Shown piece by piece: positions 54,365 through 63,886 of a stretch of 64,000 nt of DNA. Numbering within the stretch: the stretch's first letter is position 1; each line of letters starts with the position of its first letter. Source of the DNA: Rhodopirellula sp. GTDB taxonomy: Bacteria > Planctomycetota > Planctomycetia > Pirellulales > Pirellulaceae. Position numbers and translations under genes: made by a program. The stretch lies in the NCBI GenBank assembly GCA_002698965.1, contig PAAT01000074.1:1-64000 (forward strand). The letters are read 5' to 3'. The notes under the pieces are model-generated. The model was not told the origin of the DNA. It saw only the letters and a list, made by a program, of their open reading frames with translations, and made no database searches.

Positions 54365-57300
54365 CTACTCGATATAGACAAATTCGTTAAGGTTCAACAA
54401 AGCCTGACTATAAAGCTCAAGGGCAGTGAGTTGCGTACTGTGATTATTAAGCCAACGACGCTCAAGGTACGATGTGAGTTTCAATAATTCATTATCATCA
54501 ACGCCTTCGGTGAAGTATAGTAATTCACCGATATCGCCATTCATGCGTTCTCCTTTTTCAGAGAATGCCTGAGTGTAGCCGCCGATACTGAGAGGGCCGC
54601 CAATGCCCGAGTCGATTTCACCGGTTAAAATCGTTGAAAGGTCAGCCAGCACTTCGCCTTGTTTCATAATCTTCAACTCTAGCCGCTCAGCTTTCCAGCG
54701 AGCAATAATAAGTAATGGAGTGTTGTCAGGAATGGCATTAGCTGTCTTGAGCCTGCCGCTCCATTGTCCATTTATGTTTTGATCGAGGCCAAATTTACCA
54801 TCTGCCGCGAAGCGTAAAAGAGCAAACGAGGCGATGTCTTTGTCACCATTCCGGCCTTTCACAAAGATGGCTTCATTGCGATTGCCTTTTCCATTGAATC
54901 GCAGGGTCATACAGACCGTATAGGCATTGGTTGCCCGTAAGACGGCAGCATCCGCCACTTCTAGCACATGATCGGCTTTCCCAAATTCTCCTCCCTGAAA
55001 ACGAACCACCGGAAGACCTCCCATCCCGTTGAGTCGATTCGAGATAAGTTGTGGCTGACGAGTATCCTCGTTTTGGCGTAGGGGATCGAGCTTTTGGATA
55101 TTGGCGGGTGACTGATCAATCCATTCGGCCACCTTTTCGTTTGAACTTGCATCGAGGGCCCGGCTGTTTTTGACGCCTTTGTCGGCCCTCAGCCAAAGGG
55201 CTAGTTTCTTAGACGTTGGTGTGTATGTCACGTCCGATTGATTGGCGAGGTACTCAGGTTCATTTACTTGGAATTGCTTAAGGAATTCTATGCTTGTTTC
55301 CAGTTCGTGCTCGTCCGGTGAACGCCCCAGAACAAAATTAAATCCAACCTCGGCTTGCTGGTGCAAATCATTACCAGCAATTGTTTTGATTTTCGCAGCT
55401 AAGGCCAGAGAGCGGTCTTGGGCAAAGCGATTGTTTAGCAGGTAGAGTGATTGCAATGCCGACGTTGAAACTTGACGCTGGAGACAAGCTTCCGACAGAG
55501 AGGTTGGACCATCAAATAACTCCTGCAACTGGGGCGGCTTGTCCCTTTCCTGAAAGAGGTACATCGCACGGCGTAAATTGTCGATTTCCTGGCTGGTAGG
55601 TATGGAAACTCCACCGATTTCCCGTTGTAATTCTCCACTGGCCACTAACAGGGAGTCGCGGATAGCTTCAGCCTCCAGCCTTCTGCGAGGCCATGCGGTC
55701 AGTAAAGTCTGGGACACCCGTGGTTTATCTGAAATACGAAAGTTTGCCCGTTGACGCCATGTCTGAGAAGAAACGATTAATTGGTGGAGATGTTTAGTGC
55801 TCCAGTTGTTATTAATCAATTCGATGGCCAGCCAGTCGAGTAGTTCGGGGTGGCTAGGTTTACTACCCCGGATCCCAAAGTTTCCCGGTGTTTCCACCAG
55901 TCCCTGGCCAAAGTGCATTTGCCAAATACGATTTGCCCAAACTCTTGCCGTAAGGGGGTTTTCATTGGACACTAACCAATTCGCTAGAATCGTTCGTGAC
56001 TTCTCATTGACTTTGATTTTTGGTGATGGGCCGAAGGCTTCCGGCCACCCGGGTGTTACGGTTGCCACCGTTTCAAAAATCTGCCCCCTCGCCAGCAGAT
56101 AGTCTCTTTGATCCAAAAACCGAGCCTTGTCATGCATCAAAGGGAAGTTACCTAACATCGGCAGTGTACTGATTTGGTGCGGACTGGTGACCGGTGAGTA
56201 GAAGCCCCAGGTTTGGGATGTATCGTTGATTATTTCATTAAGTTGTCCTCGTAGCTCCTCCAACCGCTTTTGTTCGTCGTCCATGATTCGAAAGCTATTA
56301 CAACCAGCGATCTGGATGTTCATTCGAGTTCGATGGGGACGGAATTCTCTTTCTTGTTCCAGCGTTCTCTCTGATTCCGTTGAGTTCAATAGATCTCGGA
56401 TCGCTTGTGGCTCTTCTTCGAAACCCGTAGACAACACCCGTTTACGAACTTGGAGGTCGAAGTCTAGTAATTCAGTTGCAATTTGAGCAATGGATTCAGG
56501 CGGTTCGGAATCTTTAAGAACGAGGTTGCCAGGGAAGCCTTTGGTGAAAAATGCTTTCAGACGATAGAAGTCGCGTTGCGTGATCGGATCAAATTTATGA
56601 TCGTGACAGCGTGCACAACCGAGTGTCAAACCTAAAACAGAACGAGATAGTGTACTGACAATGTCAGTGTACATATCATTTTCAGCACGATAGAAGTGCA
56701 AGTCGTCTGCACTAATTCGAGCCGCCGCGAGGAAACCGGTGGCGACAATGTTTTCATCAAGGTACGGTTCCATTTCATCACCGGCAATTTGCTGTGTTAA
56801 AAAGTGAGCATATGATGTGTCGCGATTAAAACTATTAATGACGTAGTCACGATAACGCCAGGCATGAGGACGAGGATTATTTTGAGCATAGCCTTCGGAT
56901 TCAGCCCAGCGCGCAGAGTCGAGCCAGTGGCGTGCCATACGTTCGCCGTAATGAGGCGAATCCATGACTTTATTAATGGTCTCGTCCCATGAGACATTGG
57001 CATTCAAGTACTCGGCCAATTGTTTTTCTGTTGGCGGCATACCGTGTAGGACTAAGTACAACCTTCTAATGAGAGTTCTTTGATCAGCGTTTGGACTGGC
57101 GAATACCTCTTTTTCTCGATGAAGTTGGGCGACAAATGCGTCGATTGGATTTTTGGTCAGAATGCCGGATGCTTTATCATTGCCGTGCGTTTTGACAAGA
57201 AACTCGGACTTGGGGACTTGTGGCCTTTGCAGGGGCTGGAAAGCCCAGTGTTTTTGAGCTGCTAGCTGATTGGGATTGGGAAGAAGCTCTTCGTCCCATT

Positions 57301-57715
57301 TAGCACCCTGGTCGATCCATGCTCTTAGGATTCCGATCTCCTCGTCAGAGAGACGTTCACCGTAATCTTCCGGTGGCATCTGCTTTTCCGGATCTTTTCC
57401 AGCAATGACTTCGATTAGTCGGCTGGCTTCACTTCGACCAATAAGCAAAAGAGGTACTCCGTCGGATTCACCGAGGAGCTTGGCATGGTAATCCAGCCTC
57501 ACTCCGGAATCTGGGTTGGAGCCTTTATGGCAATCAAAACAGGAGTGCCTAAGTATTGGTAATACGTCTTTACCAAAAGAAACTTCACGCTCGACCGATG
57601 GAGGTAAGTTTTGTACTTTGGTTTCATCTGCGATCGTAACCTCGGTCATACAGCTTAGGGCAATGGCTGAGACAAAGCATAGAGACCAAAACGGTATTTG
57701 GAGTGCAGAAAACAA
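54365..57715 (-). CDS. PSCyt1-DUF1549-DUF1553 (PSD1) protein with C-terminal LamG-like domain
   Basis: 1116 residues. A signal peptide (about 1-29) depends on a TTG start at 57715; the first ATG lies at residue 23 and would remove it. Planctomycete cytochrome C has CFDCH at 59-63. DUF1549 (about 185-390; RLYLVLHGMPPT, YGERMARHWLDSARWAES) and DUF1553 (about 570-820; RVWANRIWQMHFGQGLVETP) follow. The last 250 residues form a concanavalin-like LamG domain (LWLRADKGVKNS, GNRNEAIFVKGRNGDK, GDIGELLYF). Such proteins accompany DUF1501 genes and are thought to take part in polysaccharide use; this is inference. Confidence 0.9.
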   Translation of the reverse strand: MFSALQIPFWSLCFVSAIALSCMTEVTIADETKVQNLPPSVEREVSFGKDVLPILRHSCFDCHKGSNPDSGVRLDYHAKLLGESDGVPLLLIGRSEASRLIEVIAGKDPEKQMPPEDYGERLSDEEIGILRAWIDQGAKWDEELLPNPNQLAAQKHWAFQPLQRPQVPKSEFLVKTHGNDKASGILTKNPIDAFVAQLHREKEVFASPNADQRTLIRRLYLVLHGMPPTEKQLAEYLNANVSWDETINKVMDSPHYGERMARHWLDSARWAESEGYAQNNPRPHAWRYRDYVINSFNRDTSYAHFLTQQIAGDEMEPYLDENIVATGFLAAARISADDLHFYRAENDMYTDIVSTLSRSVLGLTLGCARCHDHKFDPITQRDFYRLKAFFTKGFPGNLVLKDSEPPESIAQIATELLDFDLQVRKRVLSTGFEEEPQAIRDLLNSTESERTLEQEREFRPHRTRMNIQIAGCNSFRIMDDEQKRLEELRGQLNEIINDTSQTWGFYSPVTSPHQISTLPMLGNFPLMHDKARFLDQRDYLLARGQIFETVATVTPGWPEAFGPSPKIKVNEKSRTILANWLVSNENPLTARVWANRIWQMHFGQGLVETPGNFGIRGSKPSHPELLDWLAIELINNNWSTKHLHQLIVSSQTWRQRANFRISDKPRVSQTLLTAWPRRRLEAEAIRDSLLVASGELQREIGGVSIPTSQEIDNLRRAMYLFQERDKPPQLQELFDGPTSLSEACLQRQVSTSALQSLYLLNNRFAQDRSLALAAKIKTIAGNDLHQQAEVGFNFVLGRSPDEHELETSIEFLKQFQVNEPEYLANQSDVTYTPTSKKLALWLRADKGVKNSRALDASSNEKVAEWIDQSPANIQKLDPLRQNEDTRQPQLISNRLNGMGGLPVVRFQGGEFGKADHVLEVADAAVLRATNAYTVCMTLRFNGKGNRNEAIFVKGRNGDKDIASFALLRFAADGKFGLDQNINGQWSGRLKTANAIPDNTPLLIIARWKAERLELKIMKQGEVLADLSTILTGEIDSGIGGPLSIGGYTQAFSEKGERMNGDIGELLYFTEGVDDNELLKLTSYLERRWLNNHSTQLTALELYSQALLNLNEFVYIE

Positions 57716-57891
57716 AGGTAGGATATCGTTATTCTTTAGAAGGTGAGCTTAACGAGCTCATTATAAATAAGATTCAATCCGAGTGCCGATTAATTGTCGG
57801 TGGAGGTGTTCTGTTTTTGGAACGCTGTGATTGTTCTGCTAGGCTAATAAAGAGCCTGTTTCTACTTAATAGATTGTTTCGTGAATTCTTT

Positions 57892-60204
57892 ATGTACCTC
57901 CACCAACTTAAAAATGATATAGCCGTTCTGGCCATCACGTTGATTACCCTGCCAGTTTTGGCAGATGATTGGCCGCAATGGAGAGGGCCAAATCGTGATG
58001 CCAAGTCTAGTGAAACCGGCTTGTTGCAAGTCTGGCCAGTCGATGGGCCGCCTTTGAAATGGCAGACAGATTCGCTCGGTGAAGGGTATGCCAGTGTCGT
58101 AATTGCCAATGGCCGACTGCACACAATTGGTAATGAAGCAGGTACGATCTTTGCCTATGGTTTGAGTGAAGAAACCGGCGAGATTCTCTGGAAAACAAGA
58201 ATCGGTGAATCCTCGAGACACGCGATGTCGACGCCCACTGTTGATGGTGATTATCTCTATGCTTTAGATCCAGATGGAGAGCTTGCCTGTCTGCATGTTC
58301 TTACAGGAGAGATTCAGTGGCAGGTGGATTTCATTAGAGATTATGGTGGGAAGCTCCAGTCCGGACGAGGGTTTGGAGAATCGCCATTGATTGATGGTAA
58401 GTATCTGATTTGTACACCTGGAGGAGACGAAGCGATTGTTGTGGCCCTGAATAAAGCGACGGGTGAATTGGTTTGGAAAACCGCTGCTCCAACAGTTGGT
58501 GATAAAGGGGGGGATGGAGCAGCATTTTCATCGATTGTGAAAGCACGGATTGGTGAAATTGATATGTATGTTCAGTTGGTAGGGCGTGGGCTCATCGGTA
58601 TCGAGTGTAGGGGAGGAAGGTACCTCTGGGGATACAACGATATCTGTGCAGATATCGTCAATATTCCGACTCCCGTGATTCAGGATGACTATGTATTTTC
58701 TGCCAATGGGTATAACTCCGGTAGCGTCTTGCTTCAGTTAAAGCCAGTCGGAGCAAAAGAGATTGATGTTCACGAAGTCTATCGGTTAGCAGGAAATCAG
58801 TTTCAAAATCATCATGGTGGCGTGGTTGCCCTCAATGGAAAAATATTTGGCGGACATGGTAGTAATAATGGCTTGCCTACCTGTGTGGACTTTCAGAGCG
58901 GAAAGGTCCTTTGGAAGCGACGTGGTCCTGGTGTCGGATCGGCGGCCGTGGTCTACGCCGATAACCGATTTGTGTTTCGCTATCAAAACGGAGTGGTGGC
59001 CTTGTTGTCAGCAGACAAAGATGGATTCACTATTGAGGGAAAGTTTCAGATTCCCGGGGCAGGTGGGGATAGTTGGTCCCATCCGGTGATTGCCAACGGC
59101 GCATTGTTTTTGAGAGAACAGAACTCTCTTTATGTTCACAATCTCGATGACGATGGAGACGCAGAGGCCGAGATGACTACGGAAATCGCAAGTGTTTTCA
59201 CGGAGGACATTAAATGGGGACTTAATCAATTAGGTGTCGAGCATAGTAGTGTTGGACAGCTTCAGCAACATTCCTCAACATTTGATATTGAACAATTTTA
59301 TAGCTATGTCGTTGATCAGACGGATATAAATGCGGTGGGCGTGATTCCGGTCGTATCGCTGAAACCAAATGAGGATGATGAATTTGCACCGGAGGTAATC
59401 AATATACTGAAGAAAGCATCTCACGACTTTGTGGTTGATTTAACAGGTTTGAAGTTGAACGCACGTCAAATTCAGCAGGTGGAACAACTAAGTCATATGA
59501 AAGGCATGGACTTACAGTTTTGCACTGGTTTGTCATCGGAGGTGTTAGATTTGGTTGGGCAAATCGAAGGCTTACGGGCTTTAAGATTGGCCGGAACAGA
59601 TGTTTCGAATGAATCGATAGAGCTGATTACGAAATTGTCTTCGCTACAGTCTTTGGATCTTGAAGTTTGTGAGAATATCTCTGATGTTGCATTGCCGAAG
59701 ATCGTAACGATGACTGAATTACGATGCCTGATTTTGAAAAAAACGGCATTTGAGAAACTCAAAATAACTGACAAAGGTGTTGCTAATTTGTCACAATTGC
59801 CGAAGCTCGAAGTTTTGAGTCTTTATGGAAATCGAGTCACCGATGTAGGAATGCAGTCCATCTCGCAGCTTTCAGCTCTCAGGGTCTTGGACTTAAGCCT
59901 TGTGGGAATTAAAGACAAAGGCGTTGCGACTCTGGCTCCGCTTGAACAGCTTGAAGAGCTTTATTTGTTACATAACACAGGATTTGCCGGCCCTATTTTG
60001 ACAGATCAGGCAGTTCAGACGATCAAAGGTTTTACAAATCTTCGACAGCTGAGCCTAGTGGGAGCTAAAGTTTCCAATGAGAGTGTTGAGTCGTTGTCAG
60101 GTTTGAAGAAATTGGAGAGACTTCAATTACAGTATTCACGAATTGATGCCGAAGGAATTAGAGTGATACAGGAAGCTCTCCCTGATCTATCGATTACTAA
60201 GTGA
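57892..60204 (+). CDS. Secreted PQQ-like beta-propeller protein with C-terminal leucine-rich repeats
   Basis: About 770 residues from ATG 57892, giving a signal peptide (MYLHQLKNDIAVLAITLITL). An upstream frame from 57703 has no signal and no support. Residues 25-430 are PQQ/BamB-like repeats (DWPQWRGPNRDAKS, IFAYGLSEETGEILWKTRIG, LYALDPDGELACL, VVALNKATGELVWKT). After a non-repeat linker, residues 500-770 are LRR repeats (LRALRLAGTDVSNES, LQSLDLEVCENISD, LEVLSLYGNRVTDVG, LRVLDLSLVGIKDKG, LEELYLLHNTG). The two-fold combination is unusual. No catalytic site is visible, so a binding role is likely. Confidence 0.85.
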   Translation: MYLHQLKNDIAVLAITLITLPVLADDWPQWRGPNRDAKSSETGLLQVWPVDGPPLKWQTDSLGEGYASVVIANGRLHTIGNEAGTIFAYGLSEETGEILWKTRIGESSRHAMSTPTVDGDYLYALDPDGELACLHVLTGEIQWQVDFIRDYGGKLQSGRGFGESPLIDGKYLICTPGGDEAIVVALNKATGELVWKTAAPTVGDKGGDGAAFSSIVKARIGEIDMYVQLVGRGLIGIECRGGRYLWGYNDICADIVNIPTPVIQDDYVFSANGYNSGSVLLQLKPVGAKEIDVHEVYRLAGNQFQNHHGGVVALNGKIFGGHGSNNGLPTCVDFQSGKVLWKRRGPGVGSAAVVYADNRFVFRYQNGVVALLSADKDGFTIEGKFQIPGAGGDSWSHPVIANGALFLREQNSLYVHNLDDDGDAEAEMTTEIASVFTEDIKWGLNQLGVEHSSVGQLQQHSSTFDIEQFYSYVVDQTDINAVGVIPVVSLKPNEDDEFAPEVINILKKASHDFVVDLTGLKLNARQIQQVEQLSHMKGMDLQFCTGLSSEVLDLVGQIEGLRALRLAGTDVSNESIELITKLSSLQSLDLEVCENISDVALPKIVTMTELRCLILKKTAFEKLKITDKGVANLSQLPKLEVLSLYGNRVTDVGMQSISQLSALRVLDLSLVGIKDKGVATLAPLEQLEELYLLHNTGFAGPILTDQAVQTIKGFTNLRQLSLVGAKVSNESVESLSGLKKLERLQLQYSRIDAEGIRVIQEALPDLSITK

Positions 60205-60307
60205 TCTTCGAATTCCCTGTTTGTTGTTTGCTGCCTTACGATGTTTTATCAACAATGGAGTTAGTTAATCGCTTTAGCTACCGGACTTTTATTAACCGAT
60301 CTTAAAG

Positions 60308-61657
60308 ATGAACCTTCCTACTAACCGCCGAGAATGGATTTCTGCAGGAGCTTTAGGCTTCTTGAGTGGCGGAGTGATGTCCGGGATTTCCAATGGTAAT
60401 GAACAACAGGAACGTCCACGCAATTTTGGTACAGCGAAGTCATGTGTCGTGGTATTCCTGTTTGGCGGGCAGGGACAACAGGATACTTACGACCTGAAGC
60501 CCAACGCGCCGGCGGAGATTCGTGGTGAGTTTACTCCGATTTCGACAAATGTTATCGGGACTCAGATTTGCGAGCATTTGCCGCATCTGAGTAAGCTGAT
60601 GGACAAAGTCACCATTGTGCGCAGTATGTCGCATACAGATTTTGAGCATGGCTCCGCTTCCTATACAGCTTTGACAGGACATCCTCATCCTTTGCCGGGA
60701 ACTAATACGCCGGCTCGTCGCGAGGATTTTCCGACTTATGGAGCGGCGGTGGCTCATTTGAAGCCGACACAAGGCCCCGTTCCCAGTGCAACGGTCTTAG
60801 GCCCTGTGATGCATCAAGGTAATCGTCCACCAATGGCCGGACAGAATGCAGGTTTCCTTGGCCATGCTTTTGAGCCGTTCCGGGTGGACCGGGATCCCAA
60901 TGATACCGATTTTTCGGTTGCAGAGCTGGCCTTGCCGGCAGAGGTTAATGGGGCGAGGTTTGATCAACGCTACGATTTGCTAAACAGGCTTGAACCGCGG
61001 TTCCGGGCAGTGGATAGACTTGGTGAGATTCGTGGCATGACGGATTTGAAGCAGCGTGCCTTTGGCTTGCTTGGATCCGGAAAGAGTCGTCAGGCCTTTG
61101 ATTTAGGTAACGAGACAGAGCAGTTGCGAGAACACTATGGCCGACATAAGTTTGGTCAGACGATGCTGCTTGCCCGTAGATTGGTAGAAGCTGAAGTACC
61201 TTTGATCACGGTGAACTGGGCACGTTCCAATCGTGAGGAATGGGATACGCATAGTAAGAATTACCCGACAATGAAGGATCGCCTGTTACCTCCATTTGAT
61301 CAGGGTATATCAGCGTTTATCGCCGATTTAGATGCTCGTGGAATGTTGGACTCGACGTTGGTGATTGCACTTGGCGAGTTTGGTAGGACACCTAAGATTA
61401 ATAAAGATGCCGGGAGAGATCACTGGCCCGATGTTTATTCTCTTCTTGTGGCCGGAGGAGGCGTAAAGAGAGGAGTTGTTGTGGGTGAAAGCGATCAGCA
61501 TGCGGCATTTCCAAAAACAGACCCCATTGCTCCCTGGGACTTAGCGGCAACGATGTATCACCTGTTAGGCATTGGACCAGAGACTCATGTCTTCGATCGA
61601 GCGGGTCGTCCGTTTTCTTTGTCACCAGGCCGGGTAGCCACTGATCTATTGAGCTAG
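60308..61657 (+). CDS. DUF1501-domain protein with Tat-like signal
   Basis: 449 residues. NRREWISAGALGFLSGG is a twin-arginine-type signal. DUF1501 blocks are CVVVFLFGGQGQQDTYDLKP, a STLVIALGEFGRTPKIN segment and GRDHWPDVYSLLVAGGG. The metal-like positions are preserved in outline. It lies 61 bp upstream of a sulfatase gene on the same strand, a recurrent pairing in Planctomycetes. Confidence 0.92.
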   Translation: MNLPTNRREWISAGALGFLSGGVMSGISNGNEQQERPRNFGTAKSCVVVFLFGGQGQQDTYDLKPNAPAEIRGEFTPISTNVIGTQICEHLPHLSKLMDKVTIVRSMSHTDFEHGSASYTALTGHPHPLPGTNTPARREDFPTYGAAVAHLKPTQGPVPSATVLGPVMHQGNRPPMAGQNAGFLGHAFEPFRVDRDPNDTDFSVAELALPAEVNGARFDQRYDLLNRLEPRFRAVDRLGEIRGMTDLKQRAFGLLGSGKSRQAFDLGNETEQLREHYGRHKFGQTMLLARRLVEAEVPLITVNWARSNREEWDTHSKNYPTMKDRLLPPFDQGISAFIADLDARGMLDSTLVIALGEFGRTPKINKDAGRDHWPDVYSLLVAGGGVKRGVVVGESDQHAAFPKTDPIAPWDLAATMYHLLGIGPETHVFDRAGRPFSLSPGRVATDLLS

Positions 61658-61718
61658 TGTTATCTATAGTTGTGTTAGCCCTGCAGGGTTGTCTTGCCCG
61701 GTTACTGAAGTTGTACGA

Positions 61719-63308
61719 ATGATGGATTGTCAAATGATGAAAACTTTGCTTGCTATTGTACTTATGATTTGTTGCACGATCGTTGGTGCGGCTGAATCGC
61801 CAAATTTTATTATCGTTTATGTGGACGATTTGGGATGGGCTGATACGTCTGTACCGATGATGCTCAGCGATCCGGAAAGTAAGAGTGATTTCAATCAGAC
61901 CCCTTACCTGGAAAAATTAGCAGCGCGAGGGATGACATTTTCAAGTGCCTATGCTCCAGCTCCGACCTGTACTCCCTCTCGCAAGAGTATTCAGTTTGGA
62001 AAGACGCCTGGCCGTTTAGGTTACACCTTTGTGCACGATGTCTTGGCATTGCAGAAAAAGCTCTCATGGAAAGATGAAGTCTCCATGGCCGATATTATCA
62101 AAGCTGCCAATCCCAATTATGTGACCGCGCATTTCGGTAAGGGGATGAGTGGTGATCGGATGGAAACAATTGGGTATGACATCACGGATGAGGTGGACGG
62201 CAATGCCACGAATGATAATTTCCATGGCGAATATGACAGTATTGGAAATCGTAAGCCGTTGCCGCCTGATAATCCGAAGCGAATGGCTTCGTTACAGAAG
62301 CGTTCGGTGGCATTTATTGAGAAGCATGGTGGGAAGCAGCCGTTTTTCATGATGGTGTCGCATTATGCAGTGCATGTACCGCATGCGGCGCGGGCGGATC
62401 TAATCGAAAAGTACCGCAGTTTACCGCGCGGAAAATATCTTCAGGATGAAGATTACTTGCCGGAGGAACAAATTCCTGAGGGTCGTAAAATCAGTCATTG
62501 GCGTTTGCAGTACGCTGCGATGCTTGATGAAGTAGATCAGGGTTTGGGGGCGATTATGCTGGCTGTTGAGAAGGCCGGTCAGACCGAGAATACCTTTATT
62601 ATTTTCACTTCGGATAACGGCGGTGGGCTCAACCCAAACGGAACGTTACGTGGAGGAAAAGCTAATTTATATGAAGGCGGATTGCGAGTGCCGTTTGTTG
62701 TCGCCGGGCCTGGCGTGCGGCAAGGGGCGCAGTGTGATGTGGCGATTAATCAGTGGGACTTGTTGCCAACCTTACATGATTACTCCGAAAGTGATGAAGC
62801 GTTACCGGAGGATCTGGATGGCGGTAGCTTACGTCCGGTGTTTGAGTATGGGAATGCTGCAAAAGTAGAACGGAATGTTGAAGGATTTGTCTATCATTAC
62901 CCTTGTTACTTTGCTCCGCCGCTAACGGTGATTCGCCTGGGGGACTACAAACTGATGGAGCATCATCTAACGGGTGAACAGAAATTATTTAATGTCGCAA
63001 CGGACTATTATGAGCAGCAGAATCTGGTGGAGGACTTGCCACAGAAGGCTGCTGAGTTAAAAGCGGTGATGGATAAGTATTTGGAAGAAATCGATGCCGA
63101 GGATGTCCAGGATGTTTATCAAGCCCGGTTCGCCGAGCTAGATCGCTTTGAAAAGAATGCACGCGAGCAGTACAAGAAGAGGATTGAACGGGCTGGGGAA
63201 GAAAAGAGGTTGATTGATGAAGCCAACAACTGGCTTCGTGAACAGCTAGAACGCTTCGATCGTAATCGCAAAGAATGTCGTGAGAACATGCAGGGTAAAA
63301 TGTTTTAA
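61719..63308 (+). CDS. Secreted sulfatase
   Basis: About 529 residues from ATG 61719 (MMDCQMMKTLL); ATG 61734 (MMKTLLAIVL) is an equally good start for the signal peptide ending near VGAAE. The catalytic motif CTPSR has C84 as the formylglycine precursor. IIVYVDDLGWAD supplies the N-terminal metal Asp pair and FTSDNGGG the C-terminal metal site. The C-terminal tail (about 450-529) is charged and helical (EKNAREQYKKRIERAGEEKR), unlike most sulfatases, and may mediate attachment. Substrate: sulfated polysaccharide, inferred. Confidence 0.95.
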   Translation: MMDCQMMKTLLAIVLMICCTIVGAAESPNFIIVYVDDLGWADTSVPMMLSDPESKSDFNQTPYLEKLAARGMTFSSAYAPAPTCTPSRKSIQFGKTPGRLGYTFVHDVLALQKKLSWKDEVSMADIIKAANPNYVTAHFGKGMSGDRMETIGYDITDEVDGNATNDNFHGEYDSIGNRKPLPPDNPKRMASLQKRSVAFIEKHGGKQPFFMMVSHYAVHVPHAARADLIEKYRSLPRGKYLQDEDYLPEEQIPEGRKISHWRLQYAAMLDEVDQGLGAIMLAVEKAGQTENTFIIFTSDNGGGLNPNGTLRGGKANLYEGGLRVPFVVAGPGVRQGAQCDVAINQWDLLPTLHDYSESDEALPEDLDGGSLRPVFEYGNAAKVERNVEGFVYHYPCYFAPPLTVIRLGDYKLMEHHLTGEQKLFNVATDYYEQQNLVEDLPQKAAELKAVMDKYLEEIDAEDVQDVYQARFAELDRFEKNAREQYKKRIERAGEEKRLIDEANNWLREQLERFDRNRKECRENMQGKMF

Positions 63309-63358
63309 GTTGAGATGTCTGGTTTGTATTCAATTTGAAAGATTATTCATCAATCTGA

Positions 63359-63377
63359 CAACGCTTTTTAAGCGTTG
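63359..63377. terminator. Short perfect hairpin after sulfatase
   Basis: CAACGCTT-TTT-AAGCGTTG, an 8-bp perfect stem, 50 bp after the sulfatase stop and without a clear T tract. Termination is possible but weakly supported. Confidence 0.35.
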
Positions 63378-63463
63378 ATCGCCCCATTATCTGCATGAAA
63401 TAACAATGGTATGAGAATTGCAGTTGGTAAGGAAAATACTTTAGATTGCAAAGGAGACTCCTT

Positions 63464-63886
63464 ATGAAAAACAATTGTTTGCTTTTCACCATGGCAGTGA
63501 TGTTAGTGTTGGGCACGATTGTCAGTGCAGATATGACCATTCGAAAATCCGGGTCACTTCTTCTCACGGTTGACAGTAGTGGAAATGTAAGGGAATCCGG
63601 TCGATTAGTCGGACGTATCGAGTCGAATGGAAATATTCGTGCTTCAGGTCGATTAGTGGGTTCGATTAGTAGTAGCGGTACTTTAAGAAAGTCGGGATCC
63701 TATCTGGGAGAAGTACAATCGAATGGAAATCTGCGAAAGAACGGAAGGCTTGTTGGCCAAATCTCCAATAGCGGGACGATTCGCATACAAGGCAGGCTCT
63801 GGGGTAATGTCAGCTCTTGCTGCTCTGATTCTGAACGTCGTACGGTGGCTGCTGCGATCGTGTTCTTTGGGGAATTCTTTGATTAA
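63464..63886 (+). CDS. 5-fold beta-flower-type secreted repeat protein
   Basis: 140 residues from ATG 63464, with AAGGAG 7 bp upstream. A signal peptide ends near SAD (about residue 22). Five consecutive 16-residue repeats (residues 37-116) follow the pattern SxGxxRxSGRLVGxI, e.g. SNGNIRASGRLVGSI. A short Ala/Phe-rich tail (AAIVFFGEFFD) closes the protein. From memory, this layout is what is annotated '5-fold beta-flower protein', best known from Bacteroidota. Function unknown, presumably structural or surface-exposed. Confidence 0.65.
   Translation: MKNNCLLFTMAVMLVLGTIVSADMTIRKSGSLLLTVDSSGNVRESGRLVGRIESNGNIRASGRLVGSISSSGTLRKSGSYLGEVQSNGNLRKNGRLVGQISNSGTIRIQGRLWGNVSSCCSDSERRTVAAAIVFFGEFFD
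63572..63811 (+). repeat. Five in-frame 48-bp coding repeats
   Basis: Exact 48-bp period (16 codons), five units, diverged at the DNA level, encoding the beta-flower repeats. Confidence 0.85.

Noticed and set aside
61680..61689. CCCTGCAGGG palindrome
   Set aside because: Only 10 bp, and no T tract or promoter context; likely chance.
63572..63811. 48-bp repeats as a possible CRISPR or DNA-level repeat array
   Set aside because: They are in-frame coding repeats with diverged DNA and no spacers.
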